From positions 434,001-498,000 of the forward strand of contig NW_026570234.1 in NCBI RefSeq assembly GCF_019649055.1: a stretch of 64,000 nucleotides of DNA, in the 5' to 3' direction. The notes below the pieces were generated by a model. That model had not been told where the DNA came from and did not search any database. It worked only from the letters and a program-made list of their open reading frames with translations. The stretch comes from Paramacrobiotus metropolitanus (lineage: Eukaryota; Tardigrada; Eutardigrada; Parachela; Macrobiotidae). Shown piece after piece: positions 48,987 to 64,000 of this stretch (position 1 is the first letter of the stretch; each line of letters opens with the position of its first letter). The position numbers were made by a program, and so were the translations under genes.

Positions 48987-51514
48987 ATGATGACGATCAC
49001 CAATATACTGTGGACTAGCGTCTTGTTATTGTTTTGTTTATTGTTATCATTCAGCGAATGCGGTAAGCATATCATGATCGACTTGTACCAATGCTGGTAT
49101 TTACGTCTAGCCCTCTAACAAATAAGTCGCCGTACCACTTTTAGGGAAAGGAAGCAAGCGGGGTGGTCGGCATGATTCAGGAAAACTCGTAGCCACACTG
49201 TGCCACTACTACAGTGATGGCGCGATGGGATGCAAAGAATGCTACGAAGTGGCAAGGTCACATCGCTCCAACCACAATTCCACGCTGCTGCCTCCCTGCA
49301 AAAGCGTTCAGGGTGTAAAAAGAAGGAACTGGACACTCGAAGACGGTACGTACGAAGAGTAACAATCGTTTTTAATGTATTTTTCACCGCAAAAAAATTT
49401 ATTATTTTTCCGTGAGAAATGCGCTACTGTAATTAGAATTTAGAATAAGCAAGTTTTGTAAATGCTTAGGACGTAGTGTCCATTTGGCTGATCGATCGCG
49501 AGAGACTGTAATGTATTTTGTCACAGAAGTACAGTAGATATTGTGAGGGTTTTTATTAAGCAATTTTCGGGAAAAGGTTATTTATATTCTACAAAAATAA
49601 AAGCCGGCAACCACCATACCCACTGAATAATTGAAAATTTGCGGGCAGCATCCTGGTTATACCTTCAAAGCTTTTCGATTGTCAAAAACCATACACAAGT
49701 GTACATGTACGTCTCGCTTTTAACAGAGCCTACCCACACTCGTTTTTTTGGTAGACCGTAAAGGCGATTTCTAGTTTCTAGTGATTTTCAGTTTCTGAAA
49801 AAAAAACCAGGATTTACCGCTTTTTAAAGCATTTGACTGCCACAATTTATGATAACTTATCCCGGCTAACTTTCAAAAACGCAATCGACATTTTATCAAC
49901 GTTTAATCGCATAAAATGCAAATTGTGCAACCGTTAAGCGAGGAAGCATTTTATTTATGTTTTTGCAATTTGTAAAAGCGGATTTCTTCAAAAACAGTTT
50001 CTCAGTTGGTAAAAGACTAAGATTTGTTGTAAACGATTACTTAGAATAAATGTGAACATTTGCAACGAATATTTTTAGGAATATTACCTAGTGCTATAAT
50101 TGAGCTGAACACGACAAAGCGCGTTACACTGGCATCGTGTGCGTTCTATTCCAACAATAAGACGTACACGTGTGTTGCAACTCGCTTACACTGCGACAAC
50201 ATGACGGAAGTTGACTGTGCAAACAACACATCATGGAGCGGAAGATATGAAGGATCAGTTTCTGAAGGTTAGTTTACAGTTTCGATTTTTAGTCTGTAGA
50301 CAGTAGAGAGCAAAATAATTTATAATTAAGCACAAACACATAAAAATGATGCAGTGCTTTCCTAGCGCAATATATGCTTATGGTCATGAGGCGTTTTAAT
50401 GACAATACCGACTGTATGCAAATGTTGACCTTGCACCACTTTCAAGTGATTGACTTAGCACGCCATGGATGGGCTGTTAAAAAGCCAGACACTTGAGGAT
50501 GTACAGTGTTGGTCATTGAAAACAGGGTTCCGCTGGGTCGCACCGCCCATTAACGGCTCCAAACCAGCTAAGCATTTCAACGGCACATGGAACTCAACAA
50601 CAAAAGCCCCGCCCGCCCCCAATGCGACCCTCGACGCGGCGGCCACCACCAGCAGCATGAACATTTCCGGGCAGACGACAACGACCAACACCACATCACC
50701 AACCACCACGTCAACCTCATTCGTACCATTGTCAAAGGCGTCGTCGACCGCGTTGACAAAGCAGTCAACCACGCAAGGCTCCACTCCAGCCCAGATCACA
50801 CAAATCACCTCACAAGCCGGGTCGACTAAGACACAAAAGACATCTGACCTTTCCGTCCTTCCCACGTCCACCACCGATCAGAAGACCTCATCGTCATCGA
50901 CATCGGAACTCTTGGTACCGGAACGCATCAATTCCGCTACCACACCCGGCAAGACGACATTCACGCTGACCTCCCTCGTAACGACACAGGTACAGTCGTC
51001 AGGGACAACAGAGTTCAGTGAGAACTGCACAACAACCTCGTGCACTATCTTTGTCGAGACATCGGCACCCAATACCACCACGAGTGTGCCCCTCGTTACC
51101 GGCACCACGCTGGTGACCTCGATGCAACCATTCAATGAAACCCAGGTTCAGGATAGCCCTAAAGGTGACGATGGGGAAAATTCGGTTGGAGATCGCCAGG
51201 ACCATGACACCACTATAACGAGCACAGCCGCACCCACTACACACTCCGGGTCGATCATTACGATTACGAGTCTGCAGTCTGGTTCGGAATCATCAGCGGA
51301 AGCGGATAAGTCTACCAGCCAATCGTCCACGACGCATGTGAAAATGATCCTCATGGACGAGGTCATCACGCCCACGACGGCCGTGCAGAGTACCAGCACA
51401 CCGGCTACAACCTCCACGACAACGATGGCAGTATTTCCGACCTTTGCCACCAATATCTCCTCGTCCAAACATCCGGAGCCCAGAAAGCGTCAACCCATTC
51501 GTCGCATGTATTAA
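48987..51514 (+). CDS. Secreted mucin-like glycoprotein
   Basis: Exons 48987-49062, 49145-49345, 50079-50267 and about 50526-51514 give roughly 484 aa. Exon 1 is a strong signal peptide (MMTITNILWTSVLLLFCLLL). Exons 2-3 encode a Cys-containing domain of about 130 residues (LCHYYSDGAMGCKECYE, ASCAFYSNNKTYTCV) with several N-glycosylation sequons (NST, NWT, NTT, NKT, NMT, NTS). The last exon is a Ser/Thr-rich, probably O-glycosylated region of over 300 residues, ending KRQPIRRMY with no membrane anchor. The start of exon 4 is uncertain. The acceptor at 50525 fits the phase of exon 3, while the stronger-looking acceptor at 50458 does not and gives an early stop. No named family is recognised; the layout suggests a mucus, cuticle or gut-lining protein. 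Confidence 0.6.
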
Positions 51515-52365
51515 TCCGTTTCCATGTATTTGTGATCTTTTAGTGCCGGCTTCGATTTGATGCCTTGTTATTTAATTTCTTTCAAAAATGGTCAAGCGAA
51601 TCCTGTGGATTGAATTTTGGTGTTTGCTGTTTACTGCTATCTAAGAAAATCAATCATAAACAGTTTAATTCCTATCATGAAATTTCCGAGTACACCAAAC
51701 ATCTATGGATTCAACAACTTCCTCTGCATTGGCAGTTAGCGGAGAGTAAGATCACCATCGGTCAATCCGATATTGCACACAATGCCGATAAAATCCAGAT
51801 GACGCATTATTGCAAGGCTGAAAAACTTTATTATTAACAAGCCATAATTAACGATAAAACTAGCAATTCAGTGACCCAGAACCGAAAGGTACAGACAGGT
51901 TTCAGAAGATTCCCGGTTTACGATAACAACATAATTCACTAAGATCAGTTAGATGTTGAACTAGTCGTAAATATTCCAATAGGCAATTAGCGAATTTAAA
52001 AGTAACAGACCAAGAATACTAACAGCGCAGTCAGATAAAACCTACCCTAACCTAACCAACAACACCTACAGTCATCTACTGCGCTGCATACAAGAATATC
52101 TCTCTTCCATAGTCAACAACTCAAAAGCACTTGCATGCATAGGAAACAAAAATTGTATATAACCGAAGCCGTAACAATACCATGCGAGGACTGAAATCGC
52201 GAAAAACTGTTATCAGAATTCAAAACTGACCAGCAACAACGAAAGAAAAATACTATGGGAGAACCAAAAAGACATCTTCCATCACATCCATTCCGTCACA
52301 TGCAATTGTATCACCCGTTCAACTATCCACATTCCCATCCCCCCGGTTACAGCCGGTCAGTATCC
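51515..52365. other. Convergent 3' flanks of mucin-like and SMAD2/3-type genes
   Basis: No supported gene. A 90-codon plus frame at 51565-51837 lacks recognisable motifs. Confidence 0.5.
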
Positions 52366-55536
<3,171 letters not shown>

Positions 55537-56799
55537 CGCTGCTTAAGGGCAGGCTTAATAATAACTACAACAAAAATTAAGTGATCATTCATATAAACAG
55601 AGCGCGAGAAAAAGGAAATAAGACGATCCCGTTTAGGGAATCCCAGCGTCACGGTCAAGGTGTGACTGCTGATCACGATGCAGCCTGAAATGCAGGCCTA
55701 GAGTGCAGGTTACTGCTTCCAGGATATCTCTGTGACTGACAAAACAGAAACGTGGAACGCATAAAATCAGCTCCCAGTTTAGAACAACACACAAAGAAAT
55801 ATGCTATTTTAAAATCAAAGAAAGATACTGGGAAATATGTAATCGCGTTGGAATTCGCGAACAAACCAAATTTTATTTTTGTCTGATAAAATAATAAATG
55901 ATCACAGTTCAGGAATTATAGAAACTGAAAAAGACCTTGTCGCACAGCTGGCCTTCCTGGCAGCGTACTGATTTCACACTGCGGCTCTCATGTAACCGCC
56001 ACCCAAAGGTATTCAATATCCACAAACCGAACACTACACTACTCTAGTACAATACATAATGTTACACATTCCGCCAAACCAAAGGTCAGCAAAGTAAACA
56101 TGCCCAATTGATAATAATTATTAAGGTAGATAGGTAATAAATACAAAATTACCAAATTCAATAACTTTCACAGTAAAATTGTAATAAGCCTGTAATCTGC
56201 TAATAAATGTGAAATGCCTACTTATGGAATCACAATAAATTTTACACACGTATCTTATGATCAGCGATCGCGATTCATCAAGCAATAATATTCTCATTTC
56301 TTCGAGCTCAAAAGATTTACCGAAGCAGCTTTTAAGAATTCTTGTTACATAGAGTTATATGATTATGTGAATGAGAGCTGGATATATAAGCTGTTTTGCT
56401 GTCTGCATCAGATTGATTAAGACGAAATCTGTATCTAAGAATTTTGCAATGTAAATGCGCTCATGATCAAGTTTTATTTTTTTAAATTGTACTCTAGAGT
56501 TATTTTGCAGATTGCTTTCTCTTTGGCTTGCTTCTCTATTCTCTCGTTGTGCTCTGTAAGTACAAGTCTGAGTAGCTACATATGTAAAGAAAGTAATTTT
56601 TAATGCCGGTATTTCTACACTGTATTTCTGCCTTGAATTTGTTCTTCCTAGCCTTTCCCCAAAATTCCTTCCACTGGAAGCATAGATTCCACAAGTCAAG
56701 CAGACTCAAAACTTAAATAAATTTTATGGCATCTCCACAACTAAGGTATTCGGAAAACTATATACGAAAAAGAAAACTATAAACGAAAAAAAGGTACGA

Positions 56800-56866
56800 G
56801 TATTATATCATGCTAGCTGATATATCATGGCGTATTATATCATGCCAGCTGCTATACTCGTAGTCT
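56800..56866 (+). repeat. Local TATTATATCATGC repeat
   Basis: TATTATATCATGC(T/C)AGCTG occurs twice within 45 bases with a partial third copy. Low-complexity duplication. Confidence 0.7.
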
Positions 56867-56931
56867 CGTACATCTGAACTATAAGTGAACGTGCACATCC
56901 TTTCTTTTACATGCTGATATTATACAAAACA

Positions 56932-57879
56932 AAGTAAGATTGGCGAGGTTATCATGCATACTTATATAAAGCAGCAATGCATAATTTGGTAGACGCGTTT
57001 TGCATAAGATAATTATTCACACATTTTACTTGGCCGCGAGCACGTAGGAATCGTAATTTTTAGATTCCAATTTTTTTCTATTGTAAGCGCAAATTGTTTG
57101 TAAGGTACGTAAGGTTTGTCAGGTTTGTGACATTATCCGGAAAGAAGCTCGGCAAAACTCTGATAGTGAGAAATGAGACTACCGTATTTTGAGCTGGATG
57201 TTGCGCTGGTTTACATGTTGTTATAAACTGCAGTTGGAATCTAACTGCAAAAGAGATGCGGCTTTTGAGCAGCTCCAGTTCTGGGATGGAAAAACGAAAA
57301 TTGTGCATTTATGAGCTCTTTGCACAGCACGCTATATTTCTATTTGGACGGTTTGTGCTATATGGTCACTATTCGGTATTCGGCACAGCAGCGCAAATCT
57401 CTTCTGTCATTGTGCAGCGCGGACGCTATAGCGTCTACAAAGAGGTTACATAAAACATCTAACAGGACCGCGTCAGTGCGCTGGTCTTATTTTTTATTGC
57501 TCACATTGCCGGATGAGCCGACAACAGAGCGGCAAAGAACCGGGGAATCTCTTTCCGTTGCCTTTTATTGTGTTATGAAACTTCTTAACTTGTAAATCAA
57601 TTGATCATCTTCTTGGCACCCCGTATACCGACATCCCCTTTAATTTTAAATTGATTTTTTTCGGGATGACTGGATGCCATTTTTCGTCAACATTAGCGTG
57701 CTGAACGGGCAACGTCGCTTTAAACAAAACTCATAGTTAGTACTTTCTGATATGCCTGCTCCGTAGCTCCTTTTCCAGTGTAAAATACGAGTAACTACAG
57801 TACATGGATGTCTTTATTGTAGCACTGCGTTATGCAATGTTTTACGGTGGCTATATATAATGCCGCACTGATTTGACAG
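56932..57879 (+). repeat. 0.95-kb direct tandem duplication, copy 1
   Basis: Begins AAGTAAGATTGGCGAGGTTA and ends GCACTGATTTGACAG. Nearly identical over its length to 57900-58827, with small indels (about 20 bases net) and scattered substitutions. Open frames on both strands occur at matching places in both copies but match no known protein. Confidence 0.9.
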
Positions 57880-57899
57880 TATCTTGACATCCTGTCGGA

Positions 57900-58827
57900 A
57901 AGTAAGATTTGCGAGGTTAGTATGCATACTTATATAAAGCAATGCATAATTTGGTAGACGCGTTTTGCATAAGATAATTATTCACACATTTGATTTGTAC
58001 GTGCACGTAGGAATCGTATTTTTAGATTCCATTTTTTCTATTAGCGCAAATTGTTTGTAAGGTACGTGGGTTTGTCAGGTTTGTGACATTATCCGAGCTC
58101 GGCAAAACTCTGATAGTGAGAAATGAGACTACCGTATTTTGAGCTGGATGTTGCGCTGGTTTACATGTTGTTATAAACTGCAGTTGGAATCTAACTGCAA
58201 AAAAGATGCGGCTTTTGAGCAGCTCTAGTTCTGGGATGGAAAAACGAAAATTGTGCATTTATGAGCTCTTTGCACAGCACGCTATATTTCTATTTGGACG
58301 GTTTATGCTATATGGTCACTATTCGGTATTCGGCACAGCAGCGCAAATCTCTTCTGTCATTGTGCAGCGCGGACGCTATAGCGTCTACAAAGAGGTTACA
58401 TAAAACATTTAACAGGACCGCGTCAATGCGCTGGTCTTATTTTTTATTGCTCACATTGCCGGATGAGCCGACAACAGAGCGGCAAAGAACCGGGGAATCT
58501 CTTTCCGTTGCCTTTTATTGTGTTATGAAACTTCTTAACTTGTAAATCAATTGATCATCTTCTTGGCACCCCGTATACCGACATCCCCTTTAATTTCAAA
58601 TTGATTTTTTTCGGGATGACTGGATGCCATTTTTCGTCAACATTAGCGTGCTGAACGGGCAACGTCGCTAAACAAAACCCAGCTACATAGTTAGTACTTT
58701 CTGATATGCATGCTCCGTAGCTCCTTTTCCAGTGTAAAATAACTACAGTACATGGATGTCTTTATTGTAGCACTGCGTTATGCAATGTTTTACGGTGGCT
58801 ATATATAATGCCGCACTGATTTGACAG
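57900..58827 (+). repeat. 0.95-kb direct tandem duplication, copy 2
   Basis: Second copy of the block at 56932-57879, separated from it by about 20 bases (TATCTTGACATCCTGTCGGA). It diverges from copy 1 after GATTTGACAG. No internal region lies between the copies, so they are not LTRs of a full element, though an LTR-like or other mobile origin is possible. Confidence 0.9.
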
Positions 58828-59721
58828 CCCGACGACATACATTGTACGGATGCCAGTACTGTGTGATCTGTATGTTTTAGGACGAACTCCCTGCCCATTC
58901 CGTGATTTGCCGCGCAACATCTCTGATGCCGTTCTTGACCGGATCAAAATTCATTCACGATATTCGATTGTAATATGAACCCCGTCACTCACTACGAAGT
59001 GTTTTTGATTTTAGAACTGCTTTTGCCGAACCGATTGACTATTTGATGACTGCAGCGTACAGAATTGCCGTATTGGTCACGCTTTACCGGCGATAGGTGA
59101 ATAAATTAATCACAGGGCGGATCGCTGCATCAGCTGAGTTTAGCCAGCACAACGTAATCACATTCACATACATATATAAATCGTTTTATCGGCCGGCTAG
59201 CCACGGCAATTTTCTCTTGTCACCTGTAGATGCAAATTATTTGAATTTATCGGTTTTGATTTGTCTTATACCGGACATTACCTGAATGTTTGCTGCTACC
59301 ACCTAATTCCGCGGCTATATTTATCCAGCTATAAATCTGAACGATATTGGGCGCTATATAGCGACAGTGTTTTGCACCGGCATTCACAAGCCGACTTGTC
59401 CTAATTCAGTTTGGATCCCCCATCACTCCAGATCGGATGCCCCTTATTAATTTATGGTTAAAGTGATTTGCGAGTATCTTTCACCCGGGTTTTTTTGTCC
59501 CGACACACGTTTTCCGTGACATCGGCCCATCTGTCGTCTGCATGCATAATCTCGCGTCAAGATTACAACAACGTGCAATTGGCACTTGCTGGCACGCCGG
59601 CTATGGCATTTCCGGCTGATGCTCCATGGGGGATAAAGGGAGCTATAGTGTATTAAATGCGTCCCGGTTTCTACTGCTGCCAGTCTTCATCATTGCGCTG
59701 CGCGAATTAAGTGTTTATACA

Positions 59722-62700
59722 ATGTCGACAAGTGTACTAATGTTGACGTTGTGCTTTGCAAATTGCGGTAAGACGATTAAACAATATACTGTGCCCAATG
59801 TGAATGTGAATCCTTGTGCATCGCTCAAGTGTACATTCGAGCAGCGTCTCATCTTGCATACATAAACAGTTTCAGATCGATAAAAGTTTTTATGAAAATA
59901 ATCCACCAGTTGTTGCACAATCAATTTAATACAATTTGCTCTTTCTATGCTTCAGTTATACCAACGTATGTGCACATACAGATTATGCTGATGATGAGGT
60001 TTGGAAGTGTGCCAATTTCTGTAGTTGAAAGCAAGGATTCTGAAAATTCAAGACGAAGTCTGTTTTACTTGTTGTAATAGCGCACTTGAAATCAGATTAA
60101 TACACCGCTTTTAAGTTTTGCTACACAAAAGCGGAAAGTTAAATGTTGGGAAAGAACACTTGACCACGGAGATTATCTCTTGTTTGTATGTGCATTATTG
60201 TAAAGACTCGTATTTTGTACATTCGTAGTATTCCAAAGTATTACCGAAATTTCTTAAGTAATGTCATGACCGGAAGAGAATTAAGCAGCAAAATTAATAG
60301 AGCCTCAGCAATTTTCTGCAGTCAATAACTCTAATTATGCTTATACAAACTGCGGAAAACCAGTCATCTGGCAATTATTTGGTTATACTGCATTTTTGCG
60401 CGTTAGATTGTTTGGATATTAATAAAACTCGTAGTTGCGTCTATCGTCTATAGGAAGCGGAATTTTCGATTGCATTTGCATGCAACCTCCACATACTGGA
60501 AGTCTGGAACTGCCCCTGCTCATGACCAAGTGCAAAGCACTGGGGCAGTAGTACTCATAATTATATTACCTTGAGCCCGCTCAGTTTCAGGGATGCTTCC
60601 TGGCAAAACTGAATCATAAACCTTACTATTCTGAATCAAAACGTAATGATACAAGCGGTATCGATGTAATTCACAAACTGCACATAATCGACAACACCGG
60701 TACGACTATACGTACATAATCGTTTTAATTTCGGAAATGACTGCCTGTAATTACGCTTGTTTTTAAAAAAAATCTAAAAAGTTTCCAGTTGCGTTAATAT
60801 TGGAGCATATCGCTCGAAAAAAGCCTGATTTTCTCTACTGCCCGTTCACATTAAGTTAATGATGTCCTTTGACCAAACGGAGGCATATGTAGAAGTTGCT
60901 GTCCGAAGAAAGCAAAAATTCCGAATGGAGGAACACGCAATGTATTTTTAACTTTGATTGATAGTGATGGCCATACAGAGACAGTATCTCTATCACGCTT
61001 TTCAAGGATCGACTTCCTTACGCTTCGTTTATCAACATTACATAAGGGCATGACATGTGTAAACTTAATATACATATAAGTTAATTTGTGATCTTATCGA
61101 ACAGTAACGAGTGTATAGTGCGTTCGCAAACGAATGTACCGGAAATGTGGCGAACACAAGAGCGACATCCCGATGCAAATCCAAACTATCTTTCCTCCTA
61201 ATATAATAATTTATTTGCTTAATGAGCCTTGACAAATTTTTGCAGTATCAGGTCAATGGAACTTAAACGCCGGTCCCAGTAGTTTTCAAGGAACATTAAC
61301 GGCGCTTAACAGCAACTCGGGGCCAGCATTTGCTGCAACTTCATCAAACATTTTCCCGCCTCCGAGTGGCGATGGATTTTTCAGCAGTGCTTTGTCCAAT
61401 CGGGCCGGAAGCATTGATAACTGGAATTGGTTGAACGGACAGAATGCGCCGGGGAGTATAAGCTTCTTTACTTCCGGTGCCGGAGCGCCTGGATTCCCAC
61501 CGTCCCACTCGGCGCCATTCAATGCCATAACCACACCGTACTACGGCTCCCCAATAGGCAGTCTGAGCACATATCAGCACGGGACTTCCGGTTCGGTGTA
61601 TGCCGTCGATGACCAGACCATTCTGGTCAGAGGCTTCGTTTACGATGGGCTCGCCCCAGGTATGTTGCAAAAATTATCGATGCTAATATAGACAAATAAT
61701 TAATCTTTTTGATTAGAACGAAAAGAACGTTGTGTCAGTTCTAAAGTAAACAAAATACAAAAAGTGGCATTTTTACGTACGTGAAAGACTTTTTAAGTAT
61801 GTGTTTTTGTAGCTAAGAATGTGTCATTTAATTTTTCAGTTTTAAAAATGATAATGTGTTGTACAATGGGCGCACTGATGATAAGTAAAATTGTTTTAGT
61901 AACTTTGCAATTACATCTCCTCACTAAAATCTAATATAGTTGTCAACGTACCAATTAAATGCTCATTAGTTTTAAAACTGCTGTCGACTGGCAAAGAAGG
62001 TCTTAATTGGGGTCGACGGAAGTGCACCGCGGTAGACTGTAATTAATTGCCGCGACTGTTACAAATAGTTTAAACTATGAAAAACTGTTGGTGTTATTTA
62101 ATGCTAGCCAGTGCATGCATGTGTCACCGGCTTTGGTGTGGCTTTTTCTAATACGGTTGTTTTCGAAATATGTAACATCTTTTGATGACGTTTTATCGTG
62201 GATTTGCATTGACAGCGAAATTCATTGCGGGATCAAGTCATCTTATTGTTCGCTATTCATGTTAATCATCTTCTAAGTGTGATGAAACGGAATTTCACAA
62301 GTATTCTCAGCTGAACAGTCATTTAGCAATACAATGAAGTTGTAAACAAATTAAACCAGCTGATGCATACATCTCTTGTTATGCAACTATTAAGTGCTAT
62401 TCTGTTATATAATACAGTTTGCTATCGTGGAAATTTGAGAACCGTTACACTAACTCTTACTGTTTGCATTGAATATGTGACTAAAATAAATGATCAATAT
62501 ATTTATTTGCAGATGCCTTTTTTTACATTGGTACCAGTGAATCAGCACAGCCCTATCAAGGCACAGCGGTGCCGGTAGCACTGGATGAAACCCGTCCACT
62601 TGGACGCTACGAAGGTCAAGATGTTGTACTGAAACTGAAGCCGGGAATGAATCTGAAGAATTATCGATGGTTGGCAGTTATGTCCAACTCTCAGAATGTA

Positions 62701-63489
62701 TGTCAAGCTTACTGTTTATGGAGGTGTAAAAATAGACGGCTATTTCCGGTGTCACACTTAAAGAAAACTGTGAGGTATCGAATATAAGATTGAATACCGT
62801 GACAAATATTTACTTTTCATATCCTCAAAGTTGATGAAAATTTTAAATAAGAAATTAGATTGCCACAATATATTCCGTACATGAAAAAATTGCTTGTTGG
62901 GAGCTTTTCTTACGTTTTTAACAGTTTTTTGTGCCTCAAATGGTGCGCCAGAAGTATTTTCCTTGCCGAGCAATATTTAAATTAGAATTTCTCACGCATT
63001 CTCTGTATATTTTCCCAACAGGGCTGACAAAATCTTTGATGCCAATGCAATATTGTAAATCGATTTGCTGTGCGACAGAAAGCATTACGATGAAGCAACT
63101 CTCAAAATCAATGGGACCTCCGCGTAATAAAGTAGTGCCCTACAATATCATTGTAAAACTATCCCTCTGGGCATAAATCCTCGCAAGATTTGTAACATGG
63201 TTGTGTTTATTAGCAGATTGATTACCGCTGGGGCATCTTATCATTATTAAAACTTTTATATGTCCAACAAAATAGGTGGCTTAATGAATTATGTACAATG
63301 CCGATTCAGCGTAAATGGAAGCCGAATCCATTGTGCGGCGAATTGTATTAATTAATTACCAAATCTTTTAGGGAAATACCGGGTTATCTATGGATTTGCC
63401 AAATTGTAATGTGTACGGGAACGGGAAGCTGCAAGTGCGTTGGGCCGTGCAAGGCTTTGATCTGCTCGTCCAAATGAAAGGCCGTATCG
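59722..63489 (+). CDS. DM13-DOMON extracellular protein (Skeletor-type), 5' part
   Basis: Exons 59722-59767, 61246-61659, 62513-62697 and 63372-63489 join in phase; the last ends at a gtacgc donor, so the gene continues past the window. Exon 1 is a short signal peptide (MSTSVLMLTLCFANC, cleaved near VSG). Residues of about 16-115 are Gly/Ser/Asn-rich low complexity. A DM13 domain follows (GSVYAVDDQTILVRGFVYDG, LAPDAFFYIGTSE, YEGQDVVLKLKPG, YRWLAVMS). The beginning of a DOMON domain comes next (GKLQVRWAVQGFDLLVQMKG). In Skeletor and related proteins these domains are thought to act in extracellular redox or cuticle assembly. The usual DM13 Cys (WLSVWC) is Ser here. A longer in-frame start exists at 59626. 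Confidence 0.8.
59768..61245 (+). other. Intron 1 of the DM13-DOMON gene
   Basis: 1.48 kb between gtaaga and tttttgcag. The G|TA join gives a smooth signal peptide to mature chain junction. No nested gene seen. Confidence 0.7.
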
Positions 63490-64000
63490 GTACGCATTAT
63501 GCATTCCGCATGATTAATGTGGTCACAATCAATACAAATCAATAAACAAATACAAAACCAAATTGATTACATCAAAAGTCATCGAAAGGTTTAGTGGAAC
63601 AAACATGTTCCGGACAAACCACGAGGCGCATGTAGTGCTTCAATAATAAAACTGCTTGCTCCAAAACATGCTTGAACAGTTGAACTGGACAGCAATCATT
63701 GTGGAGAATTTCCTTTACATTGCAGCTAAATTCTTTTGAGTATTGTTTACCACACCATATTGGTGGTTAATAAAGGTCGTACGTTGTTTTTTTTCATACA
63801 AGCGCATCGTACGACATGTTGTACCAAATGCCAATCTAGTATGCTAACGCTAATTATGCTCACAGTCGTAGGATTTACTCGCAATTTAAAAATTGTATAC
63901 TGTTTTAATGATACACAGTAGATGCGTATTTTACTTTTAGTTGAGCCTGCTGTATTTATTTCTCGCTGTGCATACTATAAATATTTATCGAATTGTGTGT
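63490..64000 (+). other. Right edge: start of intron 4 of the DM13-DOMON gene
   Basis: No further exon recognised before the end of the window. The frame would close at 63545 if the gtacgc donor were not used. Confidence 0.5.

Larger units (their letters stand above)
55537..59721. other. Long divergent intergenic region with a tandem duplication
   Basis: 4.2 kb between the SMAD2/3-type gene (-) and the DM13-DOMON gene (+). It contains the 0.95-kb direct duplication (56932-58827). No conserved protein is recognised; the short frames are not supported. Confidence 0.5.

Noticed and set aside
50459..50500. Acceptor at 50458 for the mucin-like gene's last exon
   Set aside because: In phase with exon 3 it leads to an early stop; only the weaker acceptor at 50525 keeps the frame.
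57256..58545. Paired ORFs (65 and 94 codons) conserved between the duplicate copies
   Set aside because: Conservation is explained by recent duplication; no protein family is recognised.
56932..58827. The two direct repeats as LTRs of a retrotransposon
   Set aside because: Only about 20 bases separate them, with no internal gag/pol, and the ends lack a clear TG...CA pair.

Overview
This window is nuclear DNA from a bilaterian invertebrate with a compact, intron-rich genome. Its genes use short GT-AG introns, have animal-specific products (tropomodulin, SMADs, cadherin-like and DM13/DOMON proteins, dymeclin) and are packed about one per 4-5 kb on both strands. There are no operons, bacterial signals or CRISPR. 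The sequence does not fix the phylum; a tardigrade or similar small ecdysozoan is only a guess. Gene models were spliced by hand. For nearly all of them the exon phases join into one open frame of about the family's normal length, which is the main internal check.

Layout. At 150-578 (-) lies the first exon of a secreted leucine-rich-repeat protein that leaves the window on the left. Then come a TMEM121-family membrane protein (1434-3217, -), a small NOL8-like nuclear protein (3902-4423, +), the spliceosomal U1A/U2B''-type protein (5023-6072, -, with a GC-AG last intron) and, divergently, ORC5 (6879-8640, +). A 13-exon secreted cadherin-like protein with a Gly/Tyr/Pro-rich centre fills 9454-15510 (+). 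An aldose-1-epimerase homologue that lacks key catalytic residues follows (15776-17830, -), then tropomodulin (18805-21846, +). A sphingosine-1-phosphate phosphatase homologue (23546-31040, +) has a third intron of 5.3 kb that carries a 137-bp satellite with higher-order structure. N-acetylglucosamine kinase (31717-33879, -) ends the left half.

The right half holds an inhibitory SMAD (SMAD6/7 type, 36535-41203, +), dymeclin (42707-46063, -), a truncated non-LTR retrotransposon (47322-48104, -), a mucin-like secreted protein (48987-51514, +), an activin/TGF-beta-type receptor SMAD (SMAD2/3 type, 52366-55536, -), a 0.95-kb tandem duplication, and the 5' part of a DM13-DOMON (Skeletor-type) extracellular protein that leaves the window on the right (59722-63489, +).

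Most striking points: (1) SMAD6/7, DYM and SMAD2/3 lie within 19 kb; as I recall, SMAD7, DYM and SMAD2 are also neighbours on human 18q21, so this looks like very old microsynteny that places a TGF-beta effector next to its inhibitor. (2) The SGPP intron satellite is a patterned array (type order ABABA-ABABA-AB) whose intron splits the codon of the active-site PSTH serine. (3) The galactose-mutarotase homologue looks like a pseudoenzyme. (4) A GC-AG intron decides whether the U1A/U2B'' protein has a complete second RRM. No single undescribed multi-gene system is evident; the novelty lies in these gene-level and structural features.
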